Shown here: positions 1 to 12,907 of the stretch, piece after piece
How positions within the stretch are numbered: position 1 is the first letter of the stretch
How the letters are laid out: each line of letters starts with the position of its first letter
Source: Stromatinia cepivora
Taxonomy: Eukaryota; Ascomycota; Leotiomycetes; Helotiales; Sclerotiniaceae
DNA length: 64,000 bases
NCBI GenBank assembly: GCA_014898415.1
Contig: RCTD01000004.1
Span: 1,611,001 to 1,675,000, forward strand
Direction: 5' to 3'
Notes under the pieces: model-generated
Databases searched by the model: none
Told to the model about the DNA's origin: nothing
The model's input: the letters and a program-made list of their open reading frames with translations, nothing else
Translations under genes and position numbers: made by a program

Positions 1-1421
1 TAAATCGAAAAACCCTTGATTCATCTATTAAGTGTATTTTAGATCTATTGCTTACAAACGAACTGGTTTTGGAAATAAATGTAGATCTGAAGGGTGATAA
101 TAGGAATAAAGAAATCGATCTAGGATTATTTAATCTATTTAATCTTTCAGATAATAAAGATAAAACATACAATAAAGATATATAAATATCGATCGATTCT
201 TTTATTAAAGAAATTAAAGAAACCGATTCTTTCATTGAGGAGTAACCACATCTTGTAAATAAAAATGTTAGCATTGTTCAAAAAAATACCTATAACAATA
301 ATACAGATCCCGATTTCATCGAATATATTGATATAAGGAATATAGAATATAAACCTATTGATCATATTATCGATATTCTTTGTAATATATATAAAAATAA
401 TTCAAAAACTGTTTCAATTAATCAACCTCAATATTCCAAAAGGAAGTATATATATTAGAATAATCAATCAGAATATTCTATAAAGGAAATCCAATTATTA
501 TAAAGACTATTATACTTTATATATTCATTTGATCGATTTATAAAAAACTTACAGATTTATAATTTCGAATAAATATTTAAAAAAACTTATATTATAAAGA
601 TTGAAATATCCAGGGCTCAAATCAATCCATCTGAGTTTCAATCATACAACTACTATTCGGAGTCATCTCTCTTCCAGAAATCACCTGATTCTTATATCCC
701 AAAGCAATTAATACATATATAAAGGCAATTACATATATAACAATATCATTAAGAAAGCAATCTCAATATTGAATCCTATATAGGAATTATTATATCTCAA
801 AGAATAAATTCAATAGAATTATTCCATTTAAACAACTTTCATTTTATATTCTGATTTAATCAATAAAGAATAAATAATATAAAGGAATATTCTCAATTTG
901 TAACAATTCATAATATAATCATTATTGAAATTAAAGCAAAACCATTATTGCCTTTCATCTAATCTACAATCAATAGATTACAAACAATATCATTTCCTTG
1001 AATTCATATATTTGCAATTCCAAAGTTATCTCATTTTTATCATTAATTAGAAGATCATTAAATAAGATATTAATTTAAACAAAACTGCAATCTTAAGATT
1101 AATAATCTTAAGATTAGAAAAACCTAGTATAAAATCGATTCTGGATCGGAACCTACAAAATTGATTTCTCTTTAATGAATATTTATATATAAATATAATA
1201 ATCAAAATTTAATTATTTATTATCGTTTATATTTAATAATACAAAAAGATCTTTAGATTAAAAATACTATTGAAACTATTTATATTATTATATTAACAAA
1301 TCGATCATTCCGAATCGTAATAACAATTATTGCTAAATACAATCTCGAAACAAAGCAATACAATATAATCAATACCTTTATCAATACTTTATATAATCCT
1401 TTCAATATCTCAATTATATAT
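1..1421 (+). mobile_element. Left part of outer Ty1/copia-like retroelement (RIP-degraded)
   Basis: This block aligns with 4661-6081 at a constant offset of 4660 bases, with no net insertion or deletion and with differences that are almost all C/T or G/A. It is the reverse-transcriptase-side part of a pol region and begins before the window. At 1421 it is cut by the inner element and resumes at 11767. No open frame survives; stop codons appear every few tens of codons, as expected after RIP. The copia assignment comes from pol motifs in the inner copy and in the continuation at 11767. Confidence 0.8.
1417..1421. repeat. Target site duplication (left) of inner copia element
   Basis: TATAT immediately before TGTCACGGG; its partner is at 11767-11771. 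The empty-site sequence is preserved in the sister copy near 6081. Confidence 0.75.
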
Positions 1422-2919
1422 TGTCACGGGAAATGATTACTATATCAACCCAATTAACCATTCGTCAAGAGTGGCGTCACTTTTGGTGTGATAGTTATGA
1501 GCCCGGTAGTCTTTAAATCTATGCAACTTCCTATCCGGTGATTACTAAGTATTCAAGGGATTATTCTTAAAATATTATTCTTACCTTATTTATAATTCAA
1601 TATTCATATCAATTCAATTATCTTTATTCAATATAGTAAAAAATCAAAACAATCTTTTTTTTATAATTTATACTCAATAACTAGAGTGGTATTTATACTT
1701 GAAAAATAAATGTTAAGTTTAAGGAATCTGGGATTCAATTAATCCAAAGAACGATCTATTTATTTCTATATCAGCAATATTTATTCCAAACTTCGATTTG
1801 ATGAATAAATCTATCTATATTTAAATCGATTAGCTTTTAATTAAATTATTTGTTTTATCTTTTGTTATCGATTTTTAAATCAAATATAATCAAAAGAAAT
1901 AAATTCAATATCAAAAGGAATTCTCGGAATATTTTGTAGTGATTCAATTTAAGGAAGATATTAATAAAGATACAAAGATGAAAGATTCTGATAATAATAT
2001 ATCGGGATTTTTTTTTAATAGATTTATTATTTTATTTTCAATTATTTTTTAAGAAATCTCTTTTAAGTTTGTTTCTTTTCAATTAAAGTATCGATATCAA
2101 TAACAAAAATATATATAGAATTATAAAACTTTCCGGGATATTTATAAATGGATTGAATTATTAATTGATTAAATATACTTTATAAAATTATCTATTCTTA
2201 ATCAGGATATTATAGTTCTTTCATTTAAAATGATCATCAATATATTCAAAAAGAAGCTTGCATTTATAATAACTATTGTCAAGTTTGTAATACTATAAGA
2301 ATATTGGTTTGTTCTAATACAAATCTTGTTCGATAGAATCGACCCTATCAAATGGTACAGGGATTGGATTATAGTTTATATCAAAGCTTTTGTATATGAG
2401 ATCATTAAGGTATAGGATGAAATCGTTATTAATATTTTTCTATAAGTTATTGATATTAAAATACTTTCAATTTGAATAAATATTATGATTATATAAATCG
2501 AAATAAATAATCAATTTGGATTATTTAATCTTTCATTCAAACAATTCGGAAATGTTTTTGGAGGATTAATCTTTCAGGATTTTATTTCTTTAAAATCTAA
2601 AGGAAGAGTATATTCTATATTTACCTTTTCTCAAAATAATAAAAAGTTTAAGAAGAATAAAAAGAATATCAATTCTGAAAGTAATCAAGGGATCAAGAAG
2701 ATTTAGGAATATCCTTGCAAAACTAAATCTAAATAGAATAATAGAATTGGTTATAATTATATTGTTTACAATTGTAAAATTATAAAATTAATATTTATCA
2801 GAAAGATCAATTCATTATTTAAAAGGGTATTCAATGAAAATGAACTACAAATAATTAGGGATCGAACAAGATTGTATTTATAGAAGCAATTTTATTTTAA
2901 TTGGATCAAAAAAAAATGA

Positions 2920-5900
2920 ATGAAAAGTTCCATTAATCCTTTAAGACCTTTAATCAATATTATTATTTTGGATATTCGATATAATCAATTAGGGATATAC
3001 TCTACAATAATGAGAATATATTATTTGTTTAATAGTATCTTGTTCGATAATTATAATATTATATATATTATAAACGATATATCTCTATTAAATAATCATC
3101 AATATCAATTATCCGATTTTAATAATCTTGTAGAAATAAATATTTCTAGTTTCCAAATCTTAGAATATAGAGTTTGTATTATCAAAAGGATTATCAAAAA
3201 AGAAGGTTATTTTAATAATGATCTGGTATTGAATGATATAGTATTCATTTCTGACTTTTATATTAATATTGTTTCAAAGGTTTGATTGAAAAAAGCTGGC
3301 CTATAATTCTCAGGATATAATTATACTTTTTATAAAAGAGATTATATAAATAGTATAATAATTGTTTAATATATTTATACTGAAAATCTTGTATTTTTAG
3401 AATATAAATCATTTTCTATTTATTCAAATACTTTTTTATTTATTTTTGTAAGCAATTCTTTTATAATATATCCAATAATAAATAGAAAAATAAATAAAGT
3501 ATTCTATCATTTTTATGATTCATCTTTTTCAAAAGAAGATACAAATGAAATATAATATAAACGTTTTGGATATTTAAAAAAGGAAGTTTTTGAATATTTA
3601 ATATTTATAATATAAAATATCAAAATAAAAGGTATTATTTGTTCTAATTATATCGATTGTATTTGTATTTATACAAAATAAATTATTTCTTGTGCTTCAA
3701 ATAATCATCAGTTATTTCGGTTTTTCTATAAAATCCAATAGGATTTTTTTGATTTCAATAAAGAATATAATAATGTATTATAATTTCTATTAATTAAAGA
3801 AATATATTATAGCAAAATCTTTTCATATTCAATCTATTGCAAAATATATGATAAAGTATTTACAATTATCCAAAACTTTGTAGTCTAGATTTATCATAAG
3901 TATAATCTAATGATTATAATGATTAAGTAGGATAATGATATATCTGTTATTGGAATTATAGGAGCAATATTATTTGAGAAATGGATCAAACAAGAAAGTA
4001 TCGAATTCGAACTATCTTTGTTTTATATATATAAATCTAATAAAGAATCAGAATATATAGAATAAGAAATAGTTACAAAACAGATAAAAATGCAGATCAC
4101 AGTAAATTTACCGGATAAATTGTGAATGAAAGCAATACAAGCTATTATTTATCTATATAATATAAATCCTTTGAAGGCCAAATCCTTTAAATCGCTTAAT
4201 AAGATGCTCGATATATAATTCCATGATTACCTTCGCAAAGATAATCTTTTATTTGCAAAGAAAATATCTAACGATCTTTATCTCAATTAAAATAGAATCT
4301 ATAGGTATGAATACTGAGTTTATTTTTTGGATAAGAATAAAGAAATTGGAATTAATAGGAAATAGTACAAAACCAATCCTCGAATATATATTGGGTATTT
4401 AGTGGGCTATATTTCAGGTATACTAATCTATTGTATATAGATATCCAAGTTCGATAAAGTTATTATTATTCGAAATATAATGTTCAATAAGGAATTCATT
4501 TATTATATAGATTCCATTAATCAAATGATCGATATTTATATTATAGAAAAACTTAAATAGCTTGCTAAAGCTTTTAATTTATAAGATTATATCGAAATAG
4601 ATAGGACAATTATTCAAAACAAAGATAATCATAATGATTTTATTTATCTACCTATTTTCATAAATCGAAAAGCCTTTAATTTATTCATTAAGTGTATTTC
4701 AGATTTACTATTTATAAACGAATTGATTTTGGGGGTAGATATAGATCTGAAGGGTAATGATAAGAATAAAGAAATCGATTTAGAATTATTCAATTTATTT
4801 AATCTTTTAGATGGTAAGGATAAAGTATATAATAAAAATATATAAGTATTGATCGATTTTTTCATTGAAGAAATTGAAAAAGTCGATTCTTTTATTGAAG
4901 AGTAATTATATTTTGCGGATAAAGACATTGATATTGTTCAAAAAGATATTTATAATAATAATATAGATTTCGATTTTATTAAACATATTGATATAAAGAA
5001 TATAGAATATAAATCTATTGATCATATTACTAAAGTTCTTTACAATATATACAAAAATAATCCAGAGATTGTTTCAATCAATCAACTTCAATATTCCAAA
5101 AGGAAGCATATATATTGAAATAATCAATCAAAGTATTCTATAAAGGAAATCCAATTATTACAAAAATTATTGTATTTTATATATTCATTTAATCGATTTA
5201 TAAAAAATTCGCGGATTTATAATTTCAAATAAATATTTAAGAAAACTTGTATTATAAAAATTGAAATACCCAGAATTCAAATCAATCCATTTGAGTTTTA
5301 ATTATATAATTATTACTCGGAGTCATTTCTCTTTCAGGAATCATTTGGTTTTTGTATTCTAGAACAATCAGTATATATACAAAAGCAATTATATATACAA
5401 TAATGCTATCAAAAGAACAATTTCAATACTAAATCCTATATAAGAATTGTTATATCTCAAAAGATAGACTTAATAGAATTATTCTGTTTAAATAACTTTC
5501 ATTTTATATTCTGATCTGATCAATAAAGAATAAATAATATAAAAGAGTATTCTTAATTTGTAACAATTCATAATATGATCATTATTGGAATTGAAGGAAA
5601 ACCATTATTGTTTTCCATTTAGTTTATAATCAATGGATTATAAACAATATTATTTCTTTGAATTTATATATTTGTAATTCCAAAATTACTTTGTTTTTAT
5701 TATTAATTAGAAGATTATCAAATGGGATATTGATTCAAACAGAATTATAATTTTAAGATTAATAACTTTAAGATTAGGAAAATTTAATATAAAATCGATT
5801 CTGGATTGGAATCTACAAAACCGATCTTCTTTCAATAAATATTTATATATAAATATGATGATTAAGATTTAATCATTTATTATTATTTATATTTAATAAT

Positions 5901-7230
5901 ATAAAGAGATCTCCAGATTAAGAATATTATTGAAACTATTTACACTATTATATTAGCAAATTGATTATTCCGAATCGTAATAGTAATTATCGTTAAATAC
6001 GATCTCGAAATAAAGTAATACAATATAATCAATACTTTCGTTAATATTCTATACAATCTTTTCGATACTCCAATTATATATTATCTATCTAATAGATATA
6101 AAATCCCAAACAAAAATATTATAATCAATCGAGCTTTGTATAATTTACGAAATTCCCTAGCTATATGATTTAGAGATTTCATTCAGATATTTAAGAAATT
6201 AAAATTAGTATAATACAAAAAGGAATTGTATTTATACATTAACTCAAAGTATATTATTATAATTCTTTTTTTTGTAAATAATATTTAAATCATTTATTAT
6301 AAAAAAAACAAATCAATTATTACAAAGATCATCGAAAGAATCAAAATTGTATATAAACTATAAGATCTAAAAAACATTAAATAATTTCTAAATATATATA
6401 TACTTTGTAATCGATCCAAGAAAAAGCTATGATTAGTTTATAATATATATATTGAAAAGATTATTAAAAAATTCAAAGCAACAAACAGGATAGCAAATAT
6501 ACTGTTTTCGATAATAATATTTCGGAAAAATCAGGGTCAAGTTTCTATATATATTATAAAAATGTATTAAAAGAAAATAAGCTTAGTATTATATATTGCA
6601 ATCATTATAAGAACGGATATATTATTCGTTGTTTCATAATTGAATCATTATTTGATTAATTTATCAAACGATTATATAAAAGTTGTCGATTATTGTTTAC
6701 AATATTTATGGAATATAAGGTATTTTACGATTCAATATAATAATGATCAAATATTACAACTTTTTGTTTTCTTAGATATTTCTTTTGTAAATGATCCAGA
6801 TATTTATTAATCATTTTAAGAATATATTATATCCCTTTTCGATAGTTTAATTATATAGAAAGTGTTCAAACAAGATATTATGATTATCTCGATTACCGAA
6901 GTAAAGTTTCTTGAAATCGAGTATATATCAAAAGAAATTATAGTAATCTTATATTTCTTAAAAGAGATCGATTTAATAATGAAAGAATTTGTAACGATCT
7001 TTTATAACAATCAATAAGTAATCAGATTGATAGTTAGTAAAAACGAATGGATCATTATGAAATTATATTATATCGATATCCAAAATATATGATTACATTA
7101 AGAATATTCAAAAAGGAACTTTTATATAATTTATCTATTGATCATTAATATAATTGCTAATGAACTCATTAAGAATTTTACAAAACAAAAATTCGAATAC
7201 TTTCGATCTCTTTTCAATCTACAAAATGTG
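2920..7230 (+). pseudogene. Degenerate copia gag-pol polyprotein (inner copy)
   Basis: Only fragments are open, but the domain order is that of Ty1/copia pol. A protease/gag-pre-integrase-like stretch lies at about 3035-3300 (LFDN..., then a DIVFISDFYINIVSKV block matching the copia 'PDFHTNLVS' region). An integrase C-terminus follows at about 4380-4560 (YIGYLVGY, then VIIIRNIMFN, where intact copies have VISTRDVxFxE). RNase H lies at about 6840-7000 (ITEVKFLEIEYISKE, the decayed S-TEAEY motif), followed by the usual polyprotein tail at 7010-7220 with the decayed H-I-D-I-H and D-x-L-T-K regions. RT lies between, in 4660-6100, and is unreadable in detail. Frames are broken by RIP stops throughout. 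The domain-level call is fairly secure; exact ends are not. Confidence 0.65.
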
Positions 7231-7701
7231 AGTAATAGGATCATAAAGTTTGAGTAACGATAATCATAAAATTTGAATAACGATAATCTAGAGTTCGTAA
7301 TTCTTTCTTTTGGTATGAATAGAATGAATTCTATTTGGTATCCTAGATCATTATATTTTTCTACAATGCGTTTTAATTCGTGTATTTTATATTCATTGGG
7401 AAACAAAGAACAATCAAAACTGATTACTTTTTTATTCTTCATTTTTCTGTCTTCGAAGAAGGATAAGCTTCTTTTTAAGTTCAATAGTTTGAAGTTCAAA
7501 TAAAAGAGCTTTTAGATTATCTATAATAATCGAAGAACAAGGAACAATTAAAGCAATTAAAACTATTAATGCTATTAGTATTATAGGAGTCAAAGAATTA
7601 TCCCTCCTTTTTCTTTTCTTTAGATATACTACCTGTTCTTTTCTTTTTTTCTTTTTTATTATTCTTTCTCTTTCATCCTTATTATTGTTCTCCGAAATCA
7701 T
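7131..7701 (-). pseudogene. Antisense ORF remnant in 3' part of copia element (inner copy)
   Basis: Downstream of pol the minus strand reads as two overlapping open stretches, 7432-7701 and 7131-7499. The first has a lysine/arginine-rich N-terminus, one hydrophobic segment (TPIILIALIVLIALIV) and a Leu/Lys helical tail. The second is a soluble K/E/L-rich piece. The corresponding region of the outer copy (12908-13216) keeps the same minus-strand reading despite independent RIP. The two stretches may be pieces of one gene split by a frameshift. No family recognised. It could still be accidental openness of AT-rich DNA. Confidence 0.3.
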
Positions 7702-9059
7702 AATGTATTTCTTTCACTCAATTTTTCGAGGATTTCGATAAGTAATATAATGAGAAAAGAGGGAACGATAATATAGAGATAAAGGAACAATTTCTTTTTT
7801 CTTTTTGATCTTTAGTATTATCTTTATTGCAATTCTGTATCCCTATTTGGATTATATAATCAATAATCAATATACTAGGAAAATGAGGGAATGAATGAAG
7901 AACTTACTTTCGAATTTTGTTGATAAATAGTGATATAGTAATCTGCTAAAGGATAGAGGAAAGTCAGTAAGAGAGTATATAAATGAATATCACAATTCCA
8001 ATATCAATGATTATTCAGTTTGAAAGAATCAACAAAACATTCGTTGTGGAAATTATATTTCTTAATGATCAATGATTTTATATATCGAATATATAAATAA
8101 TTGTTCTTTTTCTTATGATTTCTTTTATCTTTTGTTTTGGCTAAGAGTTAATAATCTTCGACGATTTTTTTTCTTTTTCTTTTTCATCTAATTCATCGTC
8201 CGAAAAACCTGGTGTTGAAAGATCGAATAGATTATTATTATCAAATAAAGAAACTCTTTCTTTTTTCTTTCCTTTATCGAACAATCTTTACTTCGATAAT
8301 TATAAATATAGGATTAGTAAAACCTTTCAATTATATAATAAAATTCAAGAATGAAATCTATTTTCAAATTACTATCTGAATTTATAATAAACAATTGATT
8401 ATAACGAATAGCAATTCCTTCGATAAAAAGAAGCGGTTTCTGAAATAAATAATTGTATATTATTCTAGAAGCAGATTTAGTTAAATTATATTCCTAAAGA
8501 TCGATATCTTGATTTGTTATTTATACTGAATTTATTAATTCTTTTTATTTGATTTGTTGATTTTTCAAAGGAATATTAAGATCTTCTTTTGTATTCGATT
8601 TTTTAAAGCTTTTTTTTTAATCGTTGTTTATCTAGTACAATTGAAATTCGTTTGTTTAGTCTTTTTAAACTTCGAAATCTTAAATATAATAATGATCAAT
8701 AAGAATTTGATTAAAACAAAAATGAAAATATGAAAAAGGGATTTATATACCTTTAAAAATTCATTTATTTTACTTTGTTATTATAATCAATATATTATAG
8801 CCTAATAATTATATATATTTTCAATTATTATACTACAAAATCGATTATTCATTTGTATTTTTTTGATAGAAAACTTTCTTTTTATTGTTCAAAATCTTGA
8901 TTTCGAAGAATATTACAAATAGTAAACCGAAAATTAAAAGAAATTTGTGATTTATATACAATCAAATTCTTCTTTATTCCAAAAGTATCAGGATTATTTT
9001 AGATTTATATATTATATTATTCCTTTATTAATGTTTACTTATAATTATCTTGTATATTC

Positions 9060-9064
9060 ATTTA
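9060..9064. repeat. Target site duplication (left) of 2.3-kb LTR element
   Basis: ATTTA immediately left of TGTTAAC; partner at 11384-11388. The sister copy at about 14770-14800 lacks the insertion and shows the empty site. Confidence 0.85.
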
Positions 9065-9227
9065 TGTTAACAAGTCATATTGAGTGGGTGGAAAAGCCTT
9101 ATTATTCTAAGGTTATCTGGCTAGAAGCTATTATACAGGTTGTGTGATTCGGTAGAATCACGTGCAGACTAATCCCATTATAGTATAGTCCCATGTTTAG
9201 ATATACGGTATGATCCAAAATCCAATA
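9065..9227 (+). repeat. 5' LTR of small LTR element
   Basis: 163 bp, begins TGTTAACAAG and ends TCCAATA. It contains a perfect 7-bp stem with GGTA loop at 9144-9161 that is retained in the 3' LTR. About a dozen transitions separate it from the partner. Confidence 0.85.
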
Positions 9228-11220
9228 CTCCCTTAGGAGTGTAACGTATATAAAAGCAAAGAGGGCTAAACTATAAATACTACAATTGGTTTAAACCGAG
9301 CTGAGCAATGTTAACCTGAAAATAGAAAGCCAATGGCGTTGAATGATCATTCCTTTGCTAGATCTTTTAAGACCCAAGATCTAACAAGATCCGAATAGAA
9401 TAATCGCTTCACGATAGTATAATAATCTTTAAAGGATAATCAGCACCCCTCTTTTCATAATAAAAATTAAAGGAAATCCATCTCTCCTGCTCCCAATCCT
9501 CCAACCGTATTGGGCTAGAGCCTTCAGCCCTACACCACAATACAGACGCCTCTTTCTAATAGAACAATACATCCTATAGAGTCATACCCATAACTCTTCC
9601 CTTCGTAGCAAAAGTATAACTAACTATCAGTCAAAATAACTGATAGACTACTAGCTAATAACTTTTGCTTCAAGAAACTATTATATCTATCAACCTTTAA
9701 TACTATATTTATCTAGATACTAATGATCTTCATATACTAACTGGTAAGCTGTTATTGGTTCCAAAAAGCTATAATATCTATCGATCTCTAGTATCATATT
9801 TAGCTAAATATCTAGTGATCTCCATATACTATATAGCAAAGCTTAATGGATACATATCCTTCTACTACTAATATAATCGTTCATTTCTCCCAGTATATCA
9901 CTCTATATATCTTTCGATATACAATCTCCTCCTTTGGTTCCACCTCCGATTCCTTCTATAATCATCTCCGGTTCCACCTCCGGCTCTCTTATCAGGGATA
10001 TTCTCCTTCTTCTTTACAACTATTAGTGTAATTATTATTATAAGTGTTGAATATAAAGATACAACAAAATAATATTGATCTAAAAGTAAAAACAAAGTGG
10101 TATTAAGATAATATATAATAGATAATATATCAAAAGATAATGAAACTAATAATTGTAATTATAAAAAGAAGAACAAAAAGATATTGAAGATATTAATAAT
10201 AATATAAAAAGATAATAATCGAAGAAAGAATTGAATACTAATAAAGAATCCCTAAAAGGAATATAAAAAACATTTCTTTAGAATAAAAATATTATTTTTC
10301 AAAACAAAAAACAGTAATATCTTTTTAATATAAATATAATAAATTCTAAGGATACTATAAATATCAAATTTATTATTCTAAAGATTCCAATCCAAGAATC
10401 AATTTCTACAAACCCTGAATCTATATCAAAAGCAAAATTTAAGATTATCTTAAATTTTGCTGACAAATCCATTTTAGTAGAATCAAAAAGTGAAGTAAAT
10501 CTATAATCATTTAAAGCCGAACAAAAAGATATAATAAATCTTGAAAACGAACCCCCAAAATATCTAAAATGAAAACAAATATAGATTTCATAGCTCCTTC
10601 AAAAATTATATTAGAAATATAATCTCTAATATTCCTATTAGATTTTCTATAGGGAATTTATCAATTATATAAGAATCGAAAATATTCGAGGAACAAGAAT
10701 ATTTGAATTTTATTCTAAAGAGATTTCGAAAAGTTTATTTTGCTTTACAAAATATTTATTTCTTATTGTTACCATCGATATAAAGCAAAAAGGCTTTTGA
10801 AAAAGAAAAGAGATATTGAAGGAATTAATTGATTCTTGAATTATCAGAAAAAAGGGTATAAAAAAATGACATCTTCTGTTTGAATAATTTCTAAAGCGGA
10901 TTCTTCCGTATTAACTATATTATTGGAATTCAACTTTATTAATATATTTAGTATAATAGATTTCCCTATTTATCCATTAAATAATCTATAATCCTATTCG
11001 ATTTTATTCTATAAATATATTTAATATAATAGACTCCTTCACTTACCTATTATACAAATTATTTTTCACTTTGTCAACTGTATTTAGTATAACAGGTTTC
11101 CCTGTTCAATTATATCGATCTTATTTATCTACTCTACCAGATCTATTGAAAACTTGATCTTTCACTTTGGAAAACTAACCCTAAATTATACAATAATATG
11201 CAAAGTCCAGGCTCATAATC

Positions 11221-11383
11221 TATTAACAAGTTATATTGAGTAAATAGAAAAACCTTATTATTCTAAGATTATCTGGCTAGAAGCTATTATACAGATTGTG
11301 TGATTCGGTAGAATCACATGCAGGCTAATCCCATTATAGTATAGTCCCATGCTTAGATATACGGTATGATCCAAAATCCAACA
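11221..11383 (+). repeat. 3' LTR of small LTR element
   Basis: 163 bp, begins TATTAACAAG (TG changed to TA, consistent with RIP) and ends TCCAACA, followed by ATTTA at 11384-11388. The hairpin is conserved at 11302-11319. Confidence 0.85.
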
Positions 11384-11766
11384 ATTTATGAATTATATAA
11401 ATTACTACTTTCTATATCTTTCCATTTATTCCAGATCGTTTTTCGATTTAGAGGGTATATTATAGAAAACTTTGTAATCCCTTATTTTTTATAAAGGATC
11501 AAAACATATATTTTCTAATCAGAATAAAGGATCTATTAATTCTTATCAATCTACTAATTGATAAAATGATCCTAATATTTTAATAAACAAAGATCTAATT
11601 TAATTAAAATATATATTAACTAAATAACCATTTATTTATTCTATATATATAATTCTTGATTTATATAATCAAAAGCAAATCATTCAATTCTTTTACTTTA
11701 CCAATCATATATACCATCTATTCCCCAATCCCCGAAAGTGCTCTATAATCATATTATCCCGTAATA

Positions 11767-11771
11767 TATAT
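11767..11771. repeat. Target site duplication (right) of inner copia element
   Basis: TATAT directly after the CCCGTAATA end of the inner element, matching 1417-1421. Confidence 0.75.
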
Positions 11772-12907
11772 TATTTATTTAATAAATACAAAATCCTAAA
11801 CAAAAATATTATAATCGATCAAACTTTATATAATCTACAAAATTCCCCAATTATATAATTTAGGGATTTCATTTAAATATTCGAAAAACTAAAATTAATA
11901 TAATACAAAAAGGAATTGTATTTATATATTAACCCAAAGTATATTATTATGATTCTTTTTTTATAGATAATATTTAAATTATTTATTATAAGAAAAACAA
12001 ATCAATTACTACAAAGATTATTAAAGAAATCAAAGTTGTATATAAATTATAAGATCTAGGAAATATTAAATGATTTCTAAATATATATATATTCTGTAAT
12101 TGATCTAAAAAAAAGCTGTAATTAATCTATAATATATATATTAAAAAGATTGCTAAGAAATTCAAAGTAACAAATAGGATAGTAAATATATTGCTCTCAA
12201 TAATGATATTTCAGAAAAATCAAGATTAAACTCCTATATATATTATAAAAATATATTAAAAGAAAATAAGCTCAATATTATATATTACAATTATTATAAA
12301 AACGAATATATTATTTATTGTTTTGCAATTGAATCATTATTTGACCAATCTATTAAACAATTATATAAAAGCTATTGATCATTGTTTATAATATTTATAA
12401 AATACAAAGTATCTTGTAATCCAATATAATAATAATCAAATATTACAATTTCTCATCTTTTTAAACATTTTTTTTATGAATGATTCAAATATTCGTTGAT
12501 TATTTTAAAAATATATTTTATCCCTTTTTGATAATTTAATTATATAAAAAGCATCCAAACAAAATATTATAATTACTTCGATTACCAAAACAGAACTTTT
12601 CGAAATCAAATATACATCAAAAGAAATCATAACAATCTTATATTTCTTAAAAAAGATCGATTTAACAATAAAAAAGTTTATAACAATCTTTTACAATAAT
12701 CAACAAACGATCAAATTGATAATTGATAAAAACAAACGGATCATTACGAAACTATATTATATTGATATCCAAAATATATAATTACATCAAGAATATTCAA
12801 AAAGGAATTTTTATATAATCTATTTATCGATCATCGATATAATTATTAACAGATTCATCAAGAACTTTACAAAACAAAAATTCGAATATTTCCGATCCTT
12901 TTTTAAT

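Larger units (their letters stand above)
9065..11383 (+). mobile_element. Small non-autonomous LTR retrotransposon (TRIM/LARD-like)
   Basis: A 2319-bp insertion into the inner copia element. Both ends carry a 163-bp direct repeat starting TG(TTAAC) and ending (CCAA)CA, flanked by ATTTA on both sides. The interior (9228-11220) has no credible reading frame and no protease, RT or integrase motifs, so mobilisation in trans is inferred. The first 800 bp are less AT-rich than the host copia copy, and the LTRs differ from each other only by transitions. This indicates a later arrival that has also met RIP. The interior holds a degenerate tandem duplication of about 90 bp near 9671-9835 and three copies of a TATTTAGTATAAyAG-type unit at about 10935-11095. 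Confidence 0.85.
1422..11766 (+). mobile_element. Inner Ty1/copia-like retroelement, nested in its own family
   Basis: The element starts TGTCACGGG at 1422 and ends CCCGTAATA at 11766 (CCCGTGATA in the sister copy at 15151-15159). It is flanked by a 5-bp duplication TATAT at 1417-1421 and 11767-11771. Removing the element and one TATAT restores the sequence seen in the uninterrupted copy around 6071-6090. Without the later 2.3-kb insertion and its ATTTA duplication it is about 8.0 kb. A stretch at 1494-1508 (GTTATGAGCCCGGTA) resembles a primer site complementary to the anticodon stem-loop of initiator tRNA-Met, as used by copia-type elements. Heavily RIP-mutated and surely inactive. Matching direct LTRs were not found. 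Confidence 0.8.

Noticed and set aside
7273..7503. Plus-strand open frame of 76 codons beyond copia pol
   Set aside because: No pol-like motif after the RNase H tail. The opposite strand gives a more protein-like reading shared by the second copy.
9846..10031. Short frames on both strands inside the small LTR element
   Set aside because: Low-complexity Ser/Tyr or Arg/Ile composition, no homology-like motif, not preserved beyond local repeats.
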